Assembly: GCF_900177815.1 (NCBI RefSeq)
Contig: NZ_FXAZ01000003.1
Span: 310,001-374,000, forward strand
DNA: 64,000 nucleotides
Direction of reading: 5' to 3'
Source of the DNA: Paenibacillus aquistagni
GTDB lineage: Bacteria; Bacillota; Bacilli; Paenibacillales; Paenibacillaceae
Shown here piece by piece: positions 25,877 through 33,401 of the stretch; within the stretch, counting starts at the first letter, position 1; every line of letters begins with the position of its first letter. The position numbers were made by a program, and so were the translations under genes. Below the pieces are notes generated by a model. The model was not told where the DNA came from. It saw nothing but the letters and a program-made list of their open reading frames with translations, and did no database searches.

Positions 25877-27181
25877 ATGATGACCGATAATAACAAGGCG
25901 TACATTGGACCAGAAGCCATTGTGGCAAAGCGCAAGCAATATGGCTATCCCTGCACGGCAAACTTCTATAAGAACCCGCCTCAAATTGTAGGCGGCAAGA
26001 TGCATAAGCTGTACGATCATGAAGGAAAGTCGTATGTCGACTTCTTCACCGGCGTATCGGTGGTGGCCTGCGGCCACTGCAATGAAGCTATTACATCGAA
26101 GACGATTGAACAGCTGCAGCAGCTTCAGCATACGTCCACCATTTATTTGACGCAGCCGATGGTGGAACTGGCTGAGCGTCTCGCGAACGGCATTCTCCCA
26201 GGGAAGCTGAAGCGCACGTTCTTCGTCAACAGCGGCTCGGAGGCTAATGAAGGAGCGCTGCTCGTCGCTCGCATGCATACGAAGCGCCGCAACTTCTTGG
26301 CGCTGGAATACGGCCTTCATGGCCGGACCTTCTTGACGATGAATGTCACGGGCATTCCGATGTGGCGTACGGATGATTACTTGGATTCAGATGTTGCCAC
26401 ATTCATCCCGCGTCCGTATGATCCAGCGCTCGATCTAGAATCAGCAGCGCGCCGCTCGCTTGATGCTCTTGCAGCTGTGCTGGCTGAGAAGGGAGACACG
26501 TTCGCAGCGATGATCGTCGAACCGATTCAAGGCAATGGCGGAATGATTGTGCCGCCGGATTGGTACTTCCGTGAGCTGAAGGCCATGCTTGAGGCGCATG
26601 GCATCCTGCTGATCGCAGACGAGATTCAGACCGGCTATGGCCGCACAGGGCGTATGTTTGGCATCGAGCATTATGGCATTGTGCCGGATATCCTGACGAT
26701 GGCGAAGGCGCTTGGCAACGGCGTTCCAATCGGGGCCTTCTCGACCACCGATGAGATTGCGGCGAGCTTGAACCGTCCATCGGCTTCTACCTTTGGTGGC
26801 AACCCCGTGTCCGCAGCCACAGCGCTTGCGGTGCTGGATTATATTGAGCAGGAAGGCTTGGTGGAGCGTTCTGCGCAGATGGGTGGCAAGCTGATAGCAG
26901 GACTCAAGGCGCTTCAAGCGAAATACCCAGTTATCGTGGATGTGCGCGGCAAAGGCTTCATGGCCGGTGCACAGATTCAAGGCGCGAGCGATCAGGAGAG
27001 CGCCGAATGGACGGATGTCATCCTGGAGAACATGAAGGATAGAGGTTATATTATTGGTAAAAATGGCGTCAGCCGCAATGTGCTTGCCTTCCAGCCTGCG
27101 ATGATTACGCCATGGGAAGATATTGAAGCGATGCTGAACGCCTTGGATGAGGTACTTAGCACGTTATCACATCGTGAATAG
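25877..27181 (+). CDS. Class III PLP-dependent aminotransferase (AGXT2/GABA-transaminase-like)
   Basis: A 434-residue class III aminotransferase. FFVNSGSEANEGALLVAR binds the PLP phosphate, LIADEIQTGYGRTGRMFGIEH carries the Asp that pairs with the PLP nitrogen, and the Schiff-base Lys is in ILTMAKALGNGVPIGAF (about residue 277). Best matches by eye are alanine-glyoxylate and related omega-amino acid aminotransferases. The amino donor and acceptor cannot be read. Start ATG 25877 (or 25880) follows GAAGAGG. Eighteen bases before the UbiA gene, so the two are probably co-transcribed, which is unusual and might link it to quinone or amino-aromatic metabolism. Confidence 0.82.
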   Translation: MMTDNNKAYIGPEAIVAKRKQYGYPCTANFYKNPPQIVGGKMHKLYDHEGKSYVDFFTGVSVVACGHCNEAITSKTIEQLQQLQHTSTIYLTQPMVELAERLANGILPGKLKRTFFVNSGSEANEGALLVARMHTKRRNFLALEYGLHGRTFLTMNVTGIPMWRTDDYLDSDVATFIPRPYDPALDLESAARRSLDALAAVLAEKGDTFAAMIVEPIQGNGGMIVPPDWYFRELKAMLEAHGILLIADEIQTGYGRTGRMFGIEHYGIVPDILTMAKALGNGVPIGAFSTTDEIAASLNRPSASTFGGNPVSAATALAVLDYIEQEGLVERSAQMGGKLIAGLKALQAKYPVIVDVRGKGFMAGAQIQGASDQESAEWTDVILENMKDRGYIIGKNGVSRNVLAFQPAMITPWEDIEAMLNALDEVLSTLSHRE

Positions 27182-27198
27182 ATGAGGTCGGATTCCGT

Positions 27199-28074
27199 AT
27201 GCAAATGATCAACAAAGTCGTTCACAAAACAAAAATGTTCGGAGAACTGGTCATGTTCTCTCATACGCTGTTCTCGTTGCCCTTCGCGATCATCTCGATG
27301 ATCTGGGCAGCGGGCGGCATCCCGTCGGCCCGCGTCATGCTGTGGTCCTTAATTGCGCTGGTCGCAGCACGCAATGGCGCGAATGCTTTCAACCGCATTG
27401 CGGACCTGAAGTTCGATGCTGCCAATCCGCGTACGGCGCACCGTCATATGCCAAGAAAGGTGCTGCTGCCGCGAGAGGTGTACGTATTTGTCATCGTCAA
27501 CTTCGCGATCTTCATTCTGGCAGCAGGCATGCTGAACCCGCTATGCCTATGGCTGTCGCCTGTCGCCATCGTTCTTATATGCTCTTATTCGTATACGAAG
27601 CGCTTCACATGGCTGTGCCACTTGTATCTCGGCTTCACGATTGCCTCAGCGCCAATCGGGGCCTGGTTCGCCGTAACCGGGCAGTTCGCGTTCACCCCGT
27701 TCATCATCGGGACGATTGTCATGCTGTGGATTGCCGGCTTTGACATCATCTACGCGACGCAGGATATCGAATTCGATCGCAGCACAGGCTTATGGAGCGT
27801 ACCGCGCGTGTTCGGCTTTGAGGATGCGCTCTTGATCTCAAGAACGCTGCATGGCATCATGGTTGCCTTGCTCCTTGCGCTGTACTTTATTCAAGGCCTG
27901 GGCTGGCTGTATCTAACGGGCATCCTGCTTTCCATTATGCTGCTCGCCGTTGAGCACAACATTATTAAGCCTTCAAGCCGCAAGCGAATGAATTTGGCGT
28001 CCTATAACTTGAATCAGGTCATCAGCATGACGATTTTGTTTTTCACCTTGGCGGATCAATTTCTGCTTGGATAG
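27199..28074 (+). CDS. UbiA-family polyprenyltransferase (DmkA/MqnP-like)
   Basis: A 291-residue membrane enzyme with about eight or nine helices and both metal-diphosphate motifs: NAFNRIADLKFDAANPRT (N-x3-D-x3-D, about residue 62) and YATQDIEFDRSTGLWSVP (D-x3-D, about residue 187). It would attach a polyprenyl chain to an aromatic acid such as 1,4-dihydroxy-2-naphthoate or 4-hydroxybenzoate. The second motif with GLWSVP is typical of the 4-hydroxybenzoate/MqnP subgroup rather than MenA. In Listeria a second enzyme of this kind (DmkA) makes the demethylmenaquinone used for extracellular electron transfer. That role here is inferred from nearby ndh2, pplA and polyprenyl synthase genes. Confidence 0.75.
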   Translation: MQMINKVVHKTKMFGELVMFSHTLFSLPFAIISMIWAAGGIPSARVMLWSLIALVAARNGANAFNRIADLKFDAANPRTAHRHMPRKVLLPREVYVFVIVNFAIFILAAGMLNPLCLWLSPVAIVLICSYSYTKRFTWLCHLYLGFTIASAPIGAWFAVTGQFAFTPFIIGTIVMLWIAGFDIIYATQDIEFDRSTGLWSVPRVFGFEDALLISRTLHGIMVALLLALYFIQGLGWLYLTGILLSIMLLAVEHNIIKPSSRKRMNLASYNLNQVISMTILFFTLADQFLLG

Positions 28075-28173
28075 GACAACCGCTGTGCACGGCTATTATT
28101 ACGGGTGTAGCTTCTGAATAATCGTTATTAACGAGGTATCTTTTCTCATAGGAAAAGTGAGCTTCAAGAATAA

Positions 28174-28217
28174 ACGAAAGAGCCTTTAGAATCGCTTCTA
28201 AGGCTCTTTCGCTTTCT
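28174..28217 (+). terminator. Hairpin terminator after the UbiA gene
   Basis: CGAAAGAGCCTT and AAGGCTCTTTCG with an inner AGAA/TTCT extension (one bulge) form a very stable stem; the T run after it is weak (CTTTC). Confidence 0.6.
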
Positions 28218-28416
28218 ACGATTCATATTTAAGCAAGTCAAGACGGACTCCCAGAAGCTAAATAATAGCTTAGCCTCCTGTCTTGCCGTGTATAAAAAGT
28301 ACCCGTAATCCAGACACATTCATTATAAGTGCCCAGTTTAGCTGCATTATTCATTATCGTTTTTTTCTTTTCTTTCTCTTTCCTTACGAAGGAGTTCATC
28401 TCTTTCTAATGCTTCT

Positions 28417-28620
28417 TTAACTAAATCCCTCTTGGGTATCCTGCCATTTATAGATATCAAGAAAAAGATCATAATAACTTGTAAATATACTATTAGTAGA
28501 AGCAGAATACTCAGCCCCCTCTAGATTATATTGAAAAGGTGACATCTGTCTGTCTCGCTGGATTGTATTCAGTAATAACGGATAAAGAGAAACTTCCAAT
28601 TCCTTTAATGTCGATTCCAA
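28417..28620 (-). pseudogene. Protein-like remnant in an AT-rich stretch
   Basis: A 67-codon open frame with normal-looking protein sequence (KELEVSLYPLLLNTIQRDRQ, then FTSYYDLFLDIYKWQD), but it can start only at TTG 28620, has no ribosome binding site and has a stop nine codons upstream. It looks like the tail of a lost gene. It lies in 28075-28980, a 900-base stretch of AT-rich DNA without an intact gene; another short frame (28240-28360, minus strand, ECVWITGTFYTRQ) may be a second fragment. I cannot name the parent family. Confidence 0.3.
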
Positions 28621-28820
28621 GAGAACCAGATATATGTTTTTTTAGTGGAGATCATGTCTTGATGATACTTCACCGATAGTAGCGCGCCTGTATGATTCGA
28701 TTAAGAACATCCTTCATTTTTTCTCTGAAAGAATATTATAGGATTATTTGGTATAAATTTCAATATTGATCATTGTGATATGGGACGATCTCTATAGCGA
28801 AAGACAAATCAAAACACCTT

Positions 28821-28836
28821 TAGTTGATATCAACTA
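28821..28836. promoter_or_regulatory. Perfect 16-base palindrome TAGTTGATATCAACTA
   Basis: An exact palindrome about 95 bases before the trpE(G) -10 box. It resembles an operator; no regulator gene lies nearby. Confidence 0.35.
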
Positions 28837-28926
28837 TGTACCTTAGATGTGTTCTTGTGTTGGCAGCCAGAAGAACGGGCTATTTAATCAGATCCTTTCA
28901 TTGGTATTTTCTGCTCTAGACAACTG

Positions 28927-28935
28927 TGCTATAAT
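28927..28935 (+). promoter_or_regulatory. Extended -10 promoter of trpE(G)
   Basis: TGC followed by perfect TATAAT (28930-28935). No strong -35 at 17 bases, which fits an extended -10 promoter. RNA would start near 28942, just before the TRAP repeats. Confidence 0.5.
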
Positions 28936-28958
28936 CGTTTGCAAGCATGAATGTAAAG

Positions 28959-29005
28959 TAGTCGAGATGAGTTTAGATTAGCTGAGATGAGACAGGAGAG
29001 CGTAG
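28959..29005 (+). promoter_or_regulatory. TRAP (MtrB) binding site in the trpE(G) leader
   Basis: A ladder of GAG/TAG triplets at 28959, 28964, 28969, 28974, 28979, 28984 and 28989, each separated by exactly two bases, then CAG/GAG 28993-28998 and TAG 29003. About 10-11 repeats with 2-3 base spacers is the known target of the 11-subunit tryptophan-bound TRAP ring. It lies in the 5' leader of an anthranilate synthase gene. Confidence 0.85.
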
Positions 29006-29051
29006 CCAGATTTATATTTGTGTGCCTCACGATGCAAACATCCCCTGTTCT

Positions 29052-29071
29052 CCTCTGTCAAAAAACGGAGG
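29052..29071 (+). promoter_or_regulatory. Hairpin that hides the trpE(G) ribosome binding site
   Basis: CCTCTG (29052-29057) pairs with CGGAGG (29066-29071), the ribosome binding site of trpE(G). The same CTCTG strand can instead pair with the GACAGGAGAG end of the TRAP site (28991-29000). So TRAP binding should free it to close the ribosome site, as in B. subtilis trpE. Confidence 0.65.
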
Positions 29072-29079
29072 TCCGAAAA

Positions 29080-31245
29080 ATGAAAAGCATATTATCCCAA
29101 CTGACGTATCATCCTGATGAGCAGACGTATACGACGCAAGGGCAGGTCGAGATCATTCGGGTCATTACGCCCCTTGATGAAGTGGCGGCTGTGAATGACA
29201 TTTTGGAGCAGATCGATTCTGCGCGCGGCGCCCTCTATTCCAGTTCCTATGAGTACCCTGGCCGATATTCGCGCTGGGACATGGGATTTGTTCATCCCCC
29301 CATCCAACTTCGAACAGTAGGCAATCGATTTTACATGGAAGCACTGAATGCTCGCGGCGAGGCTATGATTCCGCTCTTGCTGGAGGCGCTTGTCGAGCTT
29401 GATTCTATAGAAGTGTTTCTGCAAGGGACGACCATCGAAGGCACGATTCATCGCTCGAAGGGCACCTTTACAGAAGAAGAAAGAACATCGCAGCCCTCTA
29501 TCTTTCAGGTGCTAAGAGCGCTTAAGAATCTGTTTTATGCGGAGGAGGACTCCTTCTTAGGGCTGTATGGCGCTTTTGGCTACGACCTTGTCTTTCAGCT
29601 TGAGGCGATTGACTTCCGTCAGCAGCGGGAAGAGGATGCGTCAGACTTAATTTTATATATTCCTGATGAGATTGTAATTGTTGACCATCAGATGTCTTGT
29701 GCTTATAAGTTGTCCTATGAATTTGAGAAGGGCCAATATTCTACGCGAGGCATGCCTAGAACCAAGACGTATCTGGAGCCTGCTAAGGCTTACGCTGGAA
29801 CAGAGCCCTTATCCTATGAATATCAAAATGGTTATTATGCAGGGCTGGTACAGCAAGCTATTGAGGAATTTAAGGCGGGCAATTTGTTTGAGGTTGTGCC
29901 TTCTCAGACCTTGTATGAGCCTTGTGTTGATGCCCCGTCACAGATCTTCAAGCGGCTGAAGAAGCTTAATCCAAGCCCTTATGGCTTTATTGTGAATCTG
30001 GGTGAAGAGATTCTAGTAGGTTCTTCCCCTGAGATGTATGTCCGTGTAGAGGGCAGCCGAGTAGAGACGTGCCCGATCTCTGGCACGATTCGTCGCGGCA
30101 AGAATGCGATTGAAGATGCGGATAATATTCGTACGCTGCTTAATTCCACAAAAGATGAAGCGGAACTTACGATGTGCACGGACGTTGATCGCAATGACAA
30201 GTCGCGCATCTGTGTGCCTGGCTCCGTCCAAGTGATCGGACGCAGACAGCTGGAGATGTATTCCCACCTCATTCATACCGTAGACCATGTTGAAGGTTAT
30301 TTGGAGCCTGCCTTCGATGCCTTGGATGCGTTTATGACGCATATGTGGGCTGTAACGATAACCGGTGCACCGAAGCGTGCGGCGATTCAATGGATCGAGA
30401 ATCATGAGAGCTCAGATCGCAAATGGTATGGTGGAGCCGTAGGGGTATACGGCTTCGACGGCCACCTGAATACGGGACTTACGCTTCGCACGATTCGCAT
30501 TAAGAACGGCATTGCGGAGATCAAGGTAGGGGCTACGCTGCATATCGATTCAGACCCTGTGCTTGAAGAGCAGGAGACGCTGACGAAGGCGGCGGCGCTC
30601 GTCAAGGCAATTCGAGGGTGGAAGGAGACAGAGCAGTCTGAGAAAACCTCCCCACAGAATGGTATCGGCAAGCGAATCCTGGTAGTCGATCATGAGGATT
30701 CCTTTGTGCATACATTAGGCAATTATTTTAGACAGACGGGTGCCGAGGTCGTCACGTATCGTTATTCATCAGCAAAAGAGCAGATTCAATCTGGCAGGTA
30801 TGATCTTGTCGTGCTGTCCCCGGGCCCTGGAAGGCCGGAGGACTTTGGACTAAAGGACACGATTGCGCACTGCCTCGATCAGAAGCTGCCAATATTCGGG
30901 GTATGTCTCGGGCTTCAAGGTATCGTAGAGTACTTTGGCGGCAGTCTTGAGACTTTATCCTATCCGATGCATGGCAAGAGCTCCAATATAGAGCTGATGG
31001 AGGATTCTGGGCTCTGGAAGGGACTGGCGCAGGAGATTAAGATCTCCCGCTATCATTCCCTATATGCCAGCTCGGTGCCAGAGAGCTTGAAGGTAACGGC
31101 TTCGACCGTTGAAGATGATGTTGTTATGGCAATCCGGCACGAGACGCTGCCGATTACAGCCGTACAGTTCCATCCCGAATCGATTCTGTCCGCAAGCCAT
31201 GATGTTGGCATTCAGATCATTCGCAATGTTATCAATTCGATCTAA
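29080..31245 (+). CDS. trpE(G): Fused anthranilate synthase TrpE(G)
   Basis: A 721-residue fusion. Residues about 1-500 are the chorismate-binding TrpE part: an N-terminal ALYSSSYEYPGRYSRWDMGFVHPP typical of fused enzymes, then GNLFEVVPSQTLYE, PSPYGFIVNLGEEILVGSSPEMYVR, CPISGTIRRGKN, DEAELTMCTDVDRNDKSR, and KVGATLHIDSDP. From about residue 525 comes the TrpG glutamine amidotransferase: LVVDHEDSF, LSPGPGRPEDFG, GVCLGLQGIVEYFGG with the catalytic Cys, and AVQFHPES with the His. It turns chorismate and glutamine into anthranilate, the first step to tryptophan. ATG 29080 follows CGGAGG; an earlier in-frame ATG at 28987 lies within the TRAP site and is rejected. No other trp gene is near. Confidence 0.9.
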   Translation: MKSILSQLTYHPDEQTYTTQGQVEIIRVITPLDEVAAVNDILEQIDSARGALYSSSYEYPGRYSRWDMGFVHPPIQLRTVGNRFYMEALNARGEAMIPLLLEALVELDSIEVFLQGTTIEGTIHRSKGTFTEEERTSQPSIFQVLRALKNLFYAEEDSFLGLYGAFGYDLVFQLEAIDFRQQREEDASDLILYIPDEIVIVDHQMSCAYKLSYEFEKGQYSTRGMPRTKTYLEPAKAYAGTEPLSYEYQNGYYAGLVQQAIEEFKAGNLFEVVPSQTLYEPCVDAPSQIFKRLKKLNPSPYGFIVNLGEEILVGSSPEMYVRVEGSRVETCPISGTIRRGKNAIEDADNIRTLLNSTKDEAELTMCTDVDRNDKSRICVPGSVQVIGRRQLEMYSHLIHTVDHVEGYLEPAFDALDAFMTHMWAVTITGAPKRAAIQWIENHESSDRKWYGGAVGVYGFDGHLNTGLTLRTIRIKNGIAEIKVGATLHIDSDPVLEEQETLTKAAALVKAIRGWKETEQSEKTSPQNGIGKRILVVDHEDSFVHTLGNYFRQTGAEVVTYRYSSAKEQIQSGRYDLVVLSPGPGRPEDFGLKDTIAHCLDQKLPIFGVCLGLQGIVEYFGGSLETLSYPMHGKSSNIELMEDSGLWKGLAQEIKISRYHSLYASSVPESLKVTASTVEDDVVMAIRHETLPITAVQFHPESILSASHDVGIQIIRNVINSI

Positions 31246-31257
31246 CATATACGCAAT

Positions 31258-31308
31258 AGCTTCTTCAGCACAACGTCAGATGACGGCTGCTGAGGAAGCT
31301 TTTTTTTC
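31258..31308 (+). terminator. Terminator after trpE(G)
   Basis: AGCTTCTTCAGCA pairs with TGCTGAGGAAGCT (one G-U), then T8. Confidence 0.88.
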
Positions 31309-31426
31309 AAATCCACAGTGCCAAGTATGTTGTGTAGTGTAAGTTTTTTATGTTTGTGGTGATAAAGTCCATGAGACGCAGCACTTCTCATTGAATATTT
31401 AGTACGATCAGGAATCTCCCCTATCC

Positions 31427-31660
31427 CTAACCATGGTGAAATACAGATTGAATAATGATATCTGCGCATTCCTCAGGAGCAACTTCATTAAGATGCTCCC
31501 AATAGTTGTCGCGCAAAAAATGCTCACTGATCATTTGCTCAAACAAATCGTTTGCCACGACATAAAAGTAGGGCTTAGGTCTTGCTTGGGTAGCCTCAAC
31601 AAGGGTGGTCTTCCCTGAACTGGTTACCCCGTTTAGAAAAATGATTTTTCCTTTTTACAT
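31427..31660 (-). pseudogene. Chloramphenicol phosphotransferase-like pseudogene
   Basis: On the minus strand the frame reads KGKIIFLNGVTSSGKTTLVEAT, with a full Walker A (G-V-T-S-S-G-K-T-T), then RPKPYFYVVANDLFEQMI and FLRDNYWEHLNEVAPEE. This is the N-terminal part of the chloramphenicol 3-O-phosphotransferase-like family (normally near 180 residues). The codon after ATG 31660 is TAA, as if a CAA (Gln) had mutated, and the frame ends after about 76 codons at 31427. So it is broken at both ends: nonsense at codon 2 and loss of the C-terminal half. The flanking 31309-31426 and 31661-31780 show nothing else. Confidence 0.65.
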
Positions 31661-31795
31661 CTGCCTTCACCCCCTTATTGCTTCGTTTTGATCGTCGGTT
31701 CATCATCGAACATGAGCCATCGGTCATATACCTAATTCAAGCCTTCCTGTATCATCTATGATCAAGGATTCCCGTGTGAAAAGGAGAGGATGGTT

Positions 31796-31945
31796 TTGAT
31801 CTATCATTTTTTTTCGAGTCTTTCGCCTGCCTTGATCGCTTTGGTCATCTGTCCGTTGGCAGCATGGCTTATGGGGATGGGGGCGGCTTGGTGCCATTGG
31901 AGGAGAGGGACGCTTCTTATCGTCTTCTTGCTGCCGCGCGCTTGA
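31796..31945 (+). CDS. Possible small two-helix membrane protein
   Basis: A 49-codon frame giving a hydrophobic protein, SLSPALIALVICPLAAWLMG then GTLLIVFLLP, i.e. two membrane segments with a basic loop WCHWRRG between. AAGGAG (31781-31786) lies nine bases before TTG 31796; the in-frame ATG at 31790 is too close to that site. It faintly resembles DUF2651/YbeF-type small proteins but is short, so it could be a truncated remnant. Upstream is a pseudogene, so decay is plausible. Function unknown. Confidence 0.3.
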   Translation: MIYHFFSSLSPALIALVICPLAAWLMGMGAAWCHWRRGTLLIVFLLPRA

Positions 31946-32084
31946 AGTGAACACAAGGCTTCACTCGCTCATTGCTGAGAGGCAGATATGTGGTAGATTG
32001 CTGAACATAGGGCTGTGATTAAAAGATAAACCTAAAGCCCTACATTAATTCCTTGTAAATCCACAGGTTTAATAAAAATAGGAC

Positions 32085-32113
32085 TTGTAAAAATACTGGA
32101 ATTAATTTATAAA
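32085..32113 (+). promoter_or_regulatory. Promoter of the HemB-like gene
   Basis: TTGTAA (32085-32090), 17 bases, TATAAA (32108-32113), in a strongly AT-rich leader. Confidence 0.6.
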
Positions 32114-32155
32114 TATAACTGAAATATAAATTATAGGAAAATGGAGGGAAACACT

Positions 32156-33277
32156 ATGGTAGGATTGTTGGAGATTCCATCGAAGCTGGAAGGCGCAACG
32201 AGCAGAAGGATCATGCACGAATACGAGACGAAGGTGCGGCCGGAGCATTTTTCTCAACCGATTGACATTGATGTTACGTTGTCCGGCAATCAGACCTCCT
32301 TGATGGCTAATATGCCGCAGTATCCTTTTCGATCCACGGCGAACGCCATTGCGTTTATTGAAGAGCTGCTCACGCTCGGAATATCCTCTGTGGTGCTCCG
32401 AATTCGAGGAAGCTTGTATGGCCCTGATGACGATGCGGTTATTCGCAGCCATGGAGAGGCGATTCGCCTGATTCGAGAGCACTTCCCGAAGGACAAGCTT
32501 GAGATTGTCGTGGATCCTTTCAGCATTGCGCTGAATAAGGATGGGACATGGGGCGTGAAGGATCAGGATGGGAATCTATCTTATGAGCAGACAGCCGAGC
32601 TGATTCAAGCGATCACGATTCACTTTGCCGAGAGCGGGATGGACAGCATTATTACGCTGGGACGCATCGAGCATGAAGTGCTGTTAACGAGACAAGCCTT
32701 GGAGAAGATTCAGCGTACTGATATTAAGATCAGCTCCTTCTCACAGAATTCTGAGACCAAGAACGCTTATATTTATTTGGAACATACCCCTGACAAGCTG
32801 GATACTGGCCAAAAAATCCTCGTAGGCAACTTCACCGAGATGAACATTCAAATGCTCACCGATGTGCTTGATGGCTCCAATCAGGTCATCGTGAAGCCGC
32901 TTGAGAACTTCCAATTGATCCTCATGGCTCAGCTGCTTCTGGCAAATGCCAACTTCCTGTCTGATTATCTTCACTCGCCACCCGTTCAAGCCCTTCTTCG
33001 TCTGAATGAAAGTACCGCTCAGAAGATCAATCGCATCCTCCATCACATCCCGCAATTTCATGAGCTGTCGCGAAAGGTCAAGGTGGGGGCATACTCTGTC
33101 TCTGGAACCTATTATATGCAGAAGAAGATCGAACAGGAGAAGAGCGAGCGTTTTGCCTACAACGTAGTAGAGGAATCGCTGGCTAATGCTTTGGCATCCG
33201 CTGGTCCGTCTCTCTATCGAATTATTGACCGCAATGCGAGCTGGTTTGTGAAGCAGCAGCGCTCCCTTCAGGCTTGA
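32156..33277 (+). CDS. HemB-like (porphobilinogen synthase fold) protein lacking catalytic residues
   Basis: A 373-residue protein whose order of motifs follows 5-aminolevulinate dehydratase: LTLGISSVVLRIRGSLYGPDD (the x-LGI-x-x-V-x-LF stretch), HFPKDKLEIVVDPF, HFAESGMDSIITLGRIEHEVLLTRQAL, ISSFSQNSE, NQVIVKPLENF, and VGAYSVSGTYYMQKKI close to the HemB V-x-x-Y-x-V-SGEYAM motif. Yet the Zn-binding Cys cluster is absent (PFSIALNKDGTWG takes its place) and the first active-site Lys is Gln (SQN for AKY); only the Lys of VKP remains. It is thus unlikely to make porphobilinogen. ATG 32156 follows GGAGGG. Real role unknown; the next genes are a glycosyltransferase and a PTS EIIC. Confidence 0.6.
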   Translation: MVGLLEIPSKLEGATSRRIMHEYETKVRPEHFSQPIDIDVTLSGNQTSLMANMPQYPFRSTANAIAFIEELLTLGISSVVLRIRGSLYGPDDDAVIRSHGEAIRLIREHFPKDKLEIVVDPFSIALNKDGTWGVKDQDGNLSYEQTAELIQAITIHFAESGMDSIITLGRIEHEVLLTRQALEKIQRTDIKISSFSQNSETKNAYIYLEHTPDKLDTGQKILVGNFTEMNIQMLTDVLDGSNQVIVKPLENFQLILMAQLLLANANFLSDYLHSPPVQALLRLNESTAQKINRILHHIPQFHELSRKVKVGAYSVSGTYYMQKKIEQEKSERFAYNVVEESLANALASAGPSLYRIIDRNASWFVKQQRSLQA

Positions 33278-33331
33278 TTCCAACTAGACCATCTTAAGTG
33301 CTGGATAGATGAAATAGATACCTATGATGCT

Positions 33332-33367
33332 GGGACGAGTCTAGTGCTCGTCCTGCCTTGTTTTTAT
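33332..33367 (+). terminator. Terminator after the HemB-like gene
   Basis: GGGACGAG, a 7-base loop, CTCGTCCT, then GCCTTGTTTTT. It separates the HemB-like gene from the glycosyltransferase. Confidence 0.7.
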
Positions 33368-33401
33368 TAGCTGCGTTATGATCATGGGAAGGAGAACGAA
33401 G

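Noticed and set aside
28987..29079. Upstream in-frame ATG extending trpE(G) by 31 codons
   Set aside because: It lies within the TRAP repeats and has no ribosome site, while ATG 29080 follows CGGAGG.
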